Source: VGCC01 sp964495555
GTDB taxonomy: Bacteria; Actinomycetota; Actinomycetes; S36-B12
NCBI GenBank assembly: GCA_964495555.1
Contig: CAZBWA010000013.1
Span: 1 to 30,919, forward strand
Direction: 5' to 3'
Length of the DNA: 30,919 bases
The first letter of the stretch is position 1. Every line of letters starts with the position of its first letter. Positions 25,088-30,919 of the stretch are shown here, in pieces. Position numbers and translations under genes: made by a program. A model generated the notes under the pieces. It was not told the origin of the DNA. It saw only the letters and a list, made by a program, of their open reading frames with translations, and made no database searches.

Positions 25088-26250
25088 GCCAGCGCGCGCT
25101 CGAGATCGCCGAGCAGGTCCTCGGAGTCCTCGATGCCCACGCTCAGGCGCACCAGGTCCGCGGGAACCTCCAAGGGGCTCCCTGCCGCGGATGCGTGCGT
25201 CATGCGACCTGGATGCTCGATGAGGCTCTCGACACCCCCCAGCGACTCTCCGAGGGTGAACACCCGGGCGCGCGCACACACGTCGAGCGCCGCGGACTCG
25301 CCGCCCGCCACGCGGAAGGAGACCATCCCACCGAAGTCGCGCATCTGCTTCACCGCCACCGCGTGCCCGGGGTGATCGACGAGGCCGGGCCAGTGCACGG
25401 CGCTGACCTTCGGGTGTCCGACGAGGAACTCGGCGATCTGCGCGGCGTTCGAGCAATGGCGATCCATCCGGACGCCCAGGGTCTTGATACCCCGCAGCAC
25501 GAGCCAGGAGTCGAACGGACCGGGAACCGCACCCATCGCGTTCTGATGGAAGGTCAAACGCTCTCCCAACTCCGGCGCGGTGGTGATCAGGGCGCCGCCG
25601 ATGACATCACTGTGACCGCCCAGGTACTTCGTGGTGGAGTGCACGACCACGTCGGCTCCGAGGAGGAGCGGCTGCTGGAGGTAGGGCGAGGCGAAGGTGT
25701 TGTCCACGACGAGGAGCGCACCCGCATCGTGTGCAACGTCGGCGATCGCCGCAATGTCGGCGATGTTGAGCAATGGATTCGTCGGCGTTTCGATCCAGAT
25801 CAGCTTGGTGCGGCCGGGGATGATCGCGGCCGCGATCGCGGAGGGATCGGTGACCGGCGCCGGGGTGTGCTCCACCCCCCAGGGACGGGCCACGCGCGCG
25901 AAGAGGCGATAGGTGCCGCCGTAGGCGTCGTCGGGGATGACCGCGTGGTCTCCCGGAGCGAGGACCGTGCGCATGAGGGTGTCCTCCGCCGCCAGACCGG
26001 AGGCGAAGGCCAGGCCGACGGCGCTCGCGATCCCGGGAGCCTCGAGCGAGGTGAGGCACTCCTGCAACGCGGTCCGCGTCGGATTCCCACTGCGCGAGTA
26101 CTCGTACCCGCCGCGCAAGCCCCCGACACCATCCTGCGCATAGGTCGACACCTGATAGATCGGTGGCACGACAGCCCCGGTCAGCGGATCCGGTTCCTGA
26201 CCGGCATGGATGGCCCGGGTGTTGAAGCCCTCGCTCTCCGATCCCGTCAC
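25084..26250 (-). CDS. metB: Cystathionine gamma-synthase-family PLP enzyme
   Basis: A 388-residue Cys/Met-metabolism PLP enzyme. The opening FNTRAIHAGQEPDP and VVPPIYQVSTYAQ, then YEYSRSGNPTR, are typical of the family; the PLP lysine lies in HSTTKYLGGHSD (Lys208). These enzymes join O-acyl-homoserine and cysteine, or cleave cystathionine. The neighbouring cystathionine beta-synthase allows either a forward or a reverse transsulfuration role, and sequence alone cannot separate MetB from a cystathionine gamma-lyase. The frame is open far upstream, through msrA, but the GTG at 26250 gives the family's normal N-terminus. It has no Shine-Dalgarno and lies seven bases after TAGGGT on its strand, so it may be leaderless. 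Confidence 0.88.
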   Translation of the reverse strand: MTGSESEGFNTRAIHAGQEPDPLTGAVVPPIYQVSTYAQDGVGGLRGGYEYSRSGNPTRTALQECLTSLEAPGIASAVGLAFASGLAAEDTLMRTVLAPGDHAVIPDDAYGGTYRLFARVARPWGVEHTPAPVTDPSAIAAAIIPGRTKLIWIETPTNPLLNIADIAAIADVAHDAGALLVVDNTFASPYLQQPLLLGADVVVHSTTKYLGGHSDVIGGALITTAPELGERLTFHQNAMGAVPGPFDSWLVLRGIKTLGVRMDRHCSNAAQIAEFLVGHPKVSAVHWPGLVDHPGHAVAVKQMRDFGGMVSFRVAGGESAALDVCARARVFTLGESLGGVESLIEHPGRMTHASAAGSPLEVPADLVRLSVGIEDSEDLLGDLERALA

Positions 26251-26256
26251 GACCCT

Positions 26257-26263
26257 TACCCTA
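26257..26263. promoter_or_regulatory. Symmetric bidirectional -10 element for metB and msrA
   Basis: The heptamer TACCCTA reads as TANNNT on both strands. Rightward it gives TACCCT, six bases, then the msrA ATG; leftward TAGGGT, seven bases, then the metB GTG. Both spacings put transcription start at or next to the start codon, as in leaderless actinobacterial genes. Only 18 bases separate the two start codons. Confidence 0.55.
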
Positions 26264-26268
26264 GTGAG

Positions 26269-26916
26269 ATGTTCGGATTCCGATCGACCTCGATGGTCGC
26301 CGCCGATGCGGCCCTCCCCGGACACGCCCAACCCATCTTCGACGTCGGCGACGTGCACGCGGTTCTCGGTTCCTCGATCCGCGGACCGTGGGCCAGCACG
26401 ACGGAGGTCATCTACCTCGCATCGGGCTGCTTCTGGGGCGCGGAGGAATTGATGTGGGCCGTACCCGGCGTGGTGAGCACCTCGGTCGGCTACATGGGCG
26501 GCTACAGCCCGAACCCCACGTACGAGGAGGTGTGCACCGGCCGCACCGGTCACACGGAGACCGTGATGGTCGCCTATGAGCCCGGGGGCGTCGCACTCTT
26601 CGACCTGTTGAAGATCTTCTGGGAGAACCACGACCCGACGCAGGGATTCCGCCAGGGCAACGACGTCGGCACGCAGTACCGCAGCGCGATCTTCTACACG
26701 ACCGAGGCGCAGAGGGAATTGGCTGAGGCGACGCGCGACGCCTACCAGCGCGTGATCGCCGATCGTGGCTACGGGGACATCACCACGGCGATCCTGCCTG
26801 CGGCCGATCACGTCTACTACCTCGCCGAGGACTACCACCAGCAGTACCTGCACAAGGTCCCGCACGGCTACCGCTGCCATGCGAACACCGGGCTCGCCCT
26901 ACCCGCGCTCGTCTAA
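26269..26916 (+). CDS. msrA: Peptide methionine sulfoxide reductase MsrA
   Basis: A 215-residue MsrA that reduces methionine-S-sulfoxide in proteins. The catalytic GCFWG is at 53-57 with Cys54; YMGGYSPNPTYEEVCTGRTG, FWENHDPTQGF and GTQYRSAIFY are all present, as is the C-terminal YHQQYLHK. The N-terminal extension of about 45 residues matches the longer E. coli-type MsrA. The ATG at 26269 is chosen because it gives this normal N-terminus and lies six bases after a TACCCT -10 element. The open frame upstream runs antisense through metB and is ignored. Its stop shares CTAA with the convergent cystathionine beta-synthase gene. Confidence 0.92.
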   Translation: MFGFRSTSMVAADAALPGHAQPIFDVGDVHAVLGSSIRGPWASTTEVIYLASGCFWGAEELMWAVPGVVSTSVGYMGGYSPNPTYEEVCTGRTGHTETVMVAYEPGGVALFDLLKIFWENHDPTQGFRQGNDVGTQYRSAIFYTTEAQRELAEATRDAYQRVIADRGYGDITTAILPAADHVYYLAEDYHQQYLHKVPHGYRCHANTGLALPALV

Positions 26917-28289
26917 CGGGCGAGGTACCCCAGGAGGTCCTGGCGGGTGATGACCCCGACGGGTTTCCCATCCTCGATCACCACGGCTGCATCCGACGAT
27001 GTGAGCACGCCCACCGCGGAGGCGACGGCCTCCCCGGCGCCGATGATCGGCAGAGCTGGGGACATGTGTTCGTCGACCCGGTCGGAGAGTTTGGCCTTCT
27101 GCGTGAACAACGCATCGAGGAGGTCTCGTTCGATGACCGCGCCGACGACTTCTGCCGCCATGACCGGCGGCTCCGCGCGCACGACCGGCATCTGGGAGAC
27201 ACCGAACTCCTCGAGGATGGCGATCGCATCGGCCACCGTCTCCGTGGGATGCGTATGCACCAGGCTGGGCAGTCCACCGGACTTGCTTGCGAGGACTTCG
27301 CCGACGGTGAGCTGGTCATCGGTACTGAGGAAGCCGTAGGAGGCGAGCCAGTCATCGTTGAACACCTTCGAGAGGTATCCGCGTCCACCATCGGGCAGGA
27401 GGACCACGATGACATCGTCGGGCGTGGCCCGCGATGCCACCTCGAGTGCGGCGACCACGGCCATGCCACAGGACCCTCCGACGAGCAGACCCTCTTCCCG
27501 TGCCAGACGTCGCGTCATCTCGAAGGAGGCGGCGTCGGTGACCGGGATGACCTCGTCGCAGATGCCGGTGTCGTACGTGGTCGGCCAGAAATCCTCACCC
27601 ACGCCCTCGACCAGGTACGGCCGCCCCGTGCCACCCGAGTAGACCGATCCCACCGGGTCGGCGCCGATGATGCGGACCCGACCACCGCTGGCCTCCTTGA
27701 GGTAGCGACCGGTGCCGGAGATCGTGCCCCCGGTGCCGACCCCGGCGACGAAGTGCGTGATGCGCCCGTCGGTCTGTTCCCACAGTTCCGGCCCGGTCTG
27801 CTCGTAGTGCGAGAGCGGGTTATTGGGATTGCTGTACTGATCGGGCTTCCACCCGCCGGGGATCTCGCGAGCGAGTCGGTCGCTCACCGAGTAGTAGGAA
27901 CGCGGATCCTCCGGATCGACCGCGGTGGGACACACCACCACCTCGGCACCGTACGCCTTGAGCACGTTGCGCTTGTCCTCGCTGACCTTGTCGGGGCAGA
28001 CGAAGACGCACCGATACCCGCGCTGCTGGGCGACGATCGCCAGACCCACGCCCGTATTGCCGCTCGTCGGTTCGACGATGGTGCCGCCCGGCTTGAGAAG
28101 ACCCTCGCGTTCGGCGGCCTCGATCATCCGGGTCGCAATACGGTCCTTGACCGATCCGCCGGGGTTCACGTACTCGACCTTCGCGAGCACCAGGGGTCCC
28201 GGCTCGGGGACGATCCCCCGGGTGACGTGGCGCAGGCGTACGAGCGGTGTATCGCCGATGAGGTCCACCACGGACTCGACGTACTTCAT
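26913..28289 (-). CDS. cbs: Cystathionine beta-synthase
   Basis: A 458-residue PLP enzyme that condenses serine (or an activated serine) with homocysteine or sulfide. The PLP lysine is Lys48 in NPGGSVKDR; the cofactor-phosphate loop SGNTG is at 76-80, with GTGGTISGTGRY further on. The C-terminal 120 residues form two CBS domains (about 335-395 and 400-458; the last ends KPVGVITRQDLLGYLAR), a regulatory Bateman module. There is no N-terminal haem domain, as is usual in bacteria. Adjacent to the metB-like gene, as in mycobacteria. No Shine-Dalgarno precedes the ATG, which lies six bases after TAGGGT and is probably leaderless. Confidence 0.93.
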   Translation of the reverse strand: MKYVESVVDLIGDTPLVRLRHVTRGIVPEPGPLVLAKVEYVNPGGSVKDRIATRMIEAAEREGLLKPGGTIVEPTSGNTGVGLAIVAQQRGYRCVFVCPDKVSEDKRNVLKAYGAEVVVCPTAVDPEDPRSYYSVSDRLAREIPGGWKPDQYSNPNNPLSHYEQTGPELWEQTDGRITHFVAGVGTGGTISGTGRYLKEASGGRVRIIGADPVGSVYSGGTGRPYLVEGVGEDFWPTTYDTGICDEVIPVTDAASFEMTRRLAREEGLLVGGSCGMAVVAALEVASRATPDDVIVVLLPDGGRGYLSKVFNDDWLASYGFLSTDDQLTVGEVLASKSGGLPSLVHTHPTETVADAIAILEEFGVSQMPVVRAEPPVMAAEVVGAVIERDLLDALFTQKAKLSDRVDEHMSPALPIIGAGEAVASAVGVLTSSDAAVVIEDGKPVGVITRQDLLGYLAR

Positions 28290-28295
28290 GGGACG

Positions 28296-28301
28296 ACCCT
28301 A
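28296..28301 (-). promoter_or_regulatory. Candidate -10 of leaderless cbs promoter
   Basis: On the minus strand TAGGGT is followed by six bases and then the cbs ATG, matching the spacing of a leaderless actinobacterial promoter. The same hexamer serves metB at 26263-26258. Confidence 0.5.
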
Positions 28302-28302
28302 G

Positions 28303-29772
28303 TCAGCGCTTGACGTACCCGACGATCTCGACCTTCACCTTGGCCTTGGCCGACGACGCGAGGGCGACCTGGCCCTGCTCGCCGATGTCGGCGACGATCA
28401 CACTGGTGCGCCTGCCGGTCGACGAGACGGGCGCGGATGTGGTGCCGAGGTCGGCGCCGCCCACGGGGTACGCGGCGAACCGACCCTCCTGGCCCAGCCC
28501 CTTCGTCGTGACCCGAAGGATCACCGCGGTGACCTTCTTCTTCTTGCGCGGGACCGTGCCGACGCCGCGTGCCTTCACGACGACGACCTCACCGGGTTCG
28601 AAGCGACTGCGATGCAACTTCGCCGGTGCGGATCCGACGGCCGGATACACCCCGTTGTCGACCGAGTAACCGAGCACATCGATGCGGACCTGCACGGGCG
28701 ACTTCACCGCGCCGATCTGGAGTTCGCCATTGGCGACCGGGACCGCGAGTAGCGATGTCCGCACCTTGGCCTTGGGTACGCGCAGCGATACGGCGTTGCC
28801 CTTCTTGCCGACGATGCCGACTCGGACACGCGCCTTGGCCGGTGCCTCCCGCGTGGTGACGGTGACGAGGGCTGACGTGGCGTTCAGGGGTACCGGCGCC
28901 AGGTCGATGGTGCGCACCTCGCCCGGCTGGAGGGGACCCTGCTCGTCGGTCTGGTAGCCCATCTGGGCGCCGATAGCCATGAACAGGTCCTCGTCCGGAC
29001 CCGGTTGGGCCGGAGCGGGCGGCCGCTCGGGTGTCGGGACCTCCACCAACGGAGCTTCGGGCGCTGGCGGCGCGAGCGGGTCACCCGGGATCGGCGCACC
29101 CGTCGGGTCGAGGCCGGTCGCGCCCAGACGCGTGAGGGAGATGTGGATGTGGTTGCGATGGCAGTAGTTGTCGTACTTGGAGTCGCTCTTGCCGAAGCAT
29201 CCCTTCAACTCCTGCCAGCCGCGGTCGATGCCGTATCCGCGCCACATCCGGTCATGCCATCCGATGTACATCACGCCGAGTTGCAGTGCATGCCCGTACA
29301 TACGCCCGGTCTGGTCGGGACCGAGGAGCCAATTGAGGAAGGCCTCGGCATTGGCCCGCTGCTGCGGATCGCGCACGCTGACCATCCAGTCGATGGCACG
29401 CCCCTCTTTGTGCTCGCTGGTGCCGCCCACATCGCAGCCACGCGGGATCCACGTGTACTGGTTGGCTCCGTAGGTCCCCTTGATGATCTGGTCGATCCGC
29501 AGCGCCCCGGGCTTGGGCGAGGGGTCGCAGGTGTTCTGCGGCTCGTAGCTGATGATCGGATTGATGCCCGGTGCCATCGGGGTCAGCGGCGGGGGCAGGG
29601 GTGCCGGGGGCAGGCCCTCGCCGGGCACGGGCGCCCCGGCCACGACGCCGGTCCAGTTCGTGGGAACCCAATTCATCCCGGTGGTCGCCTGGGCCGCCGG
29701 GGGGATGCCTCCCACGAGGAGGAGTCCGAAGGCCGCGGCCACGGCGGGCATGCGGCGGCGAAGGGGAAGCAC
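28303..29772 (-). CDS. Secreted ARB_07466-like (peptidase-like) protein
   Basis: A 489-residue protein with a signal peptide (LPLRRR, then AVAAAFGLLLVGG and a cleavable AAQA). The GTG at 29772 supplies the positively charged n-region, so it is preferred to the ATG seven codons later. Residues about 80-215 resemble the ARB_07466-like domain of secreted actinobacterial proteins, related to M15-type peptidases: EHKEGRAIDWM, GVMYIGWHDRMW and CHRNHIHIS. The putative zinc ligands are His121, Asp128 and His210. After a Pro-rich linker the last 230 residues are beta-rich with no family I can name. A role in cell-wall processing is likely but unproven. Tandem GTCAC repeats lie immediately upstream. 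Confidence 0.78.
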   Translation of the reverse strand: MLPLRRRMPAVAAAFGLLLVGGIPPAAQATTGMNWVPTNWTGVVAGAPVPGEGLPPAPLPPPLTPMAPGINPIISYEPQNTCDPSPKPGALRIDQIIKGTYGANQYTWIPRGCDVGGTSEHKEGRAIDWMVSVRDPQQRANAEAFLNWLLGPDQTGRMYGHALQLGVMYIGWHDRMWRGYGIDRGWQELKGCFGKSDSKYDNYCHRNHIHISLTRLGATGLDPTGAPIPGDPLAPPAPEAPLVEVPTPERPPAPAQPGPDEDLFMAIGAQMGYQTDEQGPLQPGEVRTIDLAPVPLNATSALVTVTTREAPAKARVRVGIVGKKGNAVSLRVPKAKVRTSLLAVPVANGELQIGAVKSPVQVRIDVLGYSVDNGVYPAVGSAPAKLHRSRFEPGEVVVVKARGVGTVPRKKKKVTAVILRVTTKGLGQEGRFAAYPVGGADLGTTSAPVSSTGRRTSVIVADIGEQGQVALASSAKAKVKVEIVGYVKR

Positions 29773-29779
29773 GCCCCTA

Positions 29780-29806
29780 CTGTGTCACGGGAGTGACGCA
29801 AGTGAC
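29780..29806 (-). promoter_or_regulatory. Three tandem 9-base GTCAC-type repeats, possible response-regulator site
   Basis: Read on the minus strand, GTCACTTGC, GTCACTCCC and GTGACACAG follow each other without gaps. Tandem direct repeats of GTCAC with nine-base period are like binding sites of the actinobacterial cell-wall regulator MtrA. They lie seven bases upstream of the secreted peptidase-like gene and 60 bases from the divergent PIG-L gene. The second and third copies also form the inverted repeat GTCACGGGAGTGAC on the plus strand. Confidence 0.45.
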
Positions 29807-29853
29807 GAATACGGCACACGGAACCCCGGGAAATTCGCCCCGTCGCCGACCAC

Positions 29854-29859
29854 TAGTTT
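29854..29859 (+). promoter_or_regulatory. Candidate -10 of leaderless PIG-L deacetylase promoter
   Basis: TAGTTT is followed by six bases (all C) and then the ATG at 29866. No Shine-Dalgarno sequence precedes the start, which fits leaderless expression. Confidence 0.5.
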
Positions 29860-29865
29860 CCCCCC

Positions 29866-30594
29866 ATGGCCCTCCCCATGCCCGACTCCGAGGTCGCCCG
29901 CATCCTGGTGATCACCGCCCATCCGGACGACGTGGACTTCGGCGCCGCCGGCACCGTGGCCCAGTGGACCGGCCAGGGGATCGAGGTCACCTACGGGATC
30001 GTGACCAACGGGGACGCCGGGGGCTTCGACCCGGCCGTGGCCCGTGACGAGATCCCCCGTATCCGCCAGACGGAGCAGCGGGCGGCCGGGGCAGCCGTCG
30101 GGGTGTCCGATATCCACTTCCTGGGCTACCGGGACGGGGAGCTGGCGGTGACCCATGAACTCCGCCGGGACATCAGCAGGCTGATCCGCCAGGTGCGCCC
30201 CCAGCGCATGCTGATCCAGTCCCCCGATCGCAACTGGAATCGGATCCCCGCATCGCACCCGGACCACCTGGCCGCCGGCGAAGCGGCGATCTGCTCCGTC
30301 TACCCCGATGCGCGCAACCCCTTCGCCCACCCCTCCCTCCTTCTCGACGAAGGGCTCGAGGCCTGGACGGTGCCCGAGGTGTGGCTGATGGCCACCCCCA
30401 CCCCCGATCACTACGTGGACGTCACCGACACCTTCGAGGCCAAGATGCGGGCGATCCAGGCCCACGCCTCCCAGTTGCCCGCCCCCGACGAGATCGAGTC
30501 ACGGGTACGGCAGTGGCTGGAGATGGCCGCGGAGCAGGGGGGATTGCCGTCCGGACGGCTCGCGGAGGCGTTCCAGGTGGTGGCGACGCCCTAG
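29866..30594 (+). CDS. PIG-L family deacetylase
   Basis: A 242-residue zinc-dependent N-deacetylase of the PIG-L/LmbE family. The zinc and catalytic motif AHPDD is at 18-22, followed by a YGIVTNGDAGG segment, RQTEQRAAGAAVG, and the ASHPDHLAAGE motif that supplies a further histidine. Relatives deacetylate GlcNAc-containing lipids or thiols, such as MshB and Mca in mycothiol metabolism, but many actinobacterial paralogues have no known substrate. It has no signal peptide. It starts six bases after TAGTTT and ends in a CTAG shared with the convergent membrane-protein gene. Confidence 0.88.
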   Translation: MALPMPDSEVARILVITAHPDDVDFGAAGTVAQWTGQGIEVTYGIVTNGDAGGFDPAVARDEIPRIRQTEQRAAGAAVGVSDIHFLGYRDGELAVTHELRRDISRLIRQVRPQRMLIQSPDRNWNRIPASHPDHLAAGEAAICSVYPDARNPFAHPSLLLDEGLEAWTVPEVWLMATPTPDHYVDVTDTFEAKMRAIQAHASQLPAPDEIESRVRQWLEMAAEQGGLPSGRLAEAFQVVATP

Positions 30595-30919
30595 GCCCAG
30601 AAGACGGCGATCAGGATGTTCACGATCGCCAGACCGCCGATCGCACCCCAGAGCCCGGTCTGCGGCAGGGGCTTCTTCCGGCCGACGAAGGCCAGGACCG
30701 TGATGACCAGGGTGATGAGGAGTTTGACCGCGATCTTGGCCATGTCCAGGGTCTCGTCGACCATGCCCATCTCGATGATCCCCACCATGAGGACGCCCGT
30801 GACCAGTTGGGTGAGGGCACCGTGGAGCATCGCCGGGTTGACGCCCTTCTCGGCTGAGCGCATCTGGACCAGGAAGCCGCCCACGACGCTGGCCAGGCCG
30901 ATGAAATGCAGGACGACGA
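30591..30919 (-). CDS. Actinobacterial integral membrane protein, N-terminus cut by window edge
   Basis: The minus-strand frame is open to the right edge (VVLHFIGLASVVGGFLVQM at the boundary), so an internal ATG at 30884 is probably not the start. About 109 residues are visible with four hydrophobic segments, including HGALTQLVTGVLMVGIIEM and GAIGGLAIVNILIAVFW. It resembles short uncharacterised actinobacterial membrane proteins; no function can be assigned. Its stop overlaps that of the PIG-L gene by four bases (CTAG). Confidence 0.75.
   Translation of the reverse strand, partial: VVLHFIGLASVVGGFLVQMRSAEKGVNPAMLHGALTQLVTGVLMVGIIEMGMVDETLDMAKIAVKLLITLVITVLAFVGRKKPLPQTGLWGAIGGLAIVNILIAVFWA

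Noticed and set aside
26251..26880. Upstream extension of the metB frame through msrA
   Set aside because: The family's N-terminus begins at 26250; the rest is antisense to msrA, which has all catalytic motifs.
28303..28900. Second enzymatic domain in the C-terminal half of the secreted peptidase-like protein
   Set aside because: Beta-rich with Lys-rich strands, but I could not see any conserved catalytic residues or a family I can name.

Overview
The window comes from a high-GC actinobacterium, probably not a well-studied species. The evidence is strong GC3 bias, many GTG starts, four-base start/stop overlaps, TANNNT -10 elements placed for leaderless transcription, and actinobacterial families (DUF2786 with TIGR04338, CBS with MetB). 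No rRNA, tRNA, CRISPR array, insertion sequence or integrase was seen, and no non-coding gap reaches 300 bases.

Left half (1-17403): an extracellular-type contractile injection system (eCIS, a phage-tail-like syringe) in two convergent operons. The rightward operon holds, in order: the last 24 codons of the sheath, inner tube, tail assembly protein, DUF6760-like small protein, a giant DUF4157 protein, a tube-LysM fusion, VgrG-like spike, gp25-like wedge, J-like baseplate protein, P2 I-like baseplate protein, and a zinc-ribbon/transmembrane/discoidin-like protein. The leftward operon starts at about 17403 and encodes a DUF4255 (Pvc16-like) protein, an AAA+ ATPase and a large transmembrane protein with NEW3-like and FN3-like domains. 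The two operons end with a 29-base overlap, and each ends with a predicted N-in/C-out single-pass membrane protein. This suggests that the particle is tethered to, or fires at, the producer's own membrane. The closest precedent is the Streptomyces membrane protein CisA. The tube-LysM fusion, the repeated [V/T]QR[R/K]A motif in the DUF4157 protein, and low-complexity inserts inside folded domains of both membrane proteins are the most unusual parts.

Middle (17530-25087): a DUF2786/TIGR04338 gene pair lies behind an FGGY carbohydrate kinase. Divergent from the kinase is a translationally coupled operon of DhnA-type aldolase, Gfo/Idh/MocA oxidoreductase, MFS transporter and secreted sulfatase. 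Together these look like a small carbohydrate-use locus, possibly for a sulfated sugar.

Right (25084-30919): a sulfur amino acid group (cystathionine gamma-synthase family enzyme, MsrA, cystathionine beta-synthase), a secreted peptidase-like protein, a PIG-L deacetylase and a membrane protein cut by the window edge. Several of these genes appear leaderless. One pair (25084/26269) seems to share a symmetric bidirectional -10 element. Convergent neighbours here overlap by exactly one CTAA or CTAG tetranucleotide holding both stop codons. Tandem GTCAC repeats lie upstream of the secreted peptidase-like gene.
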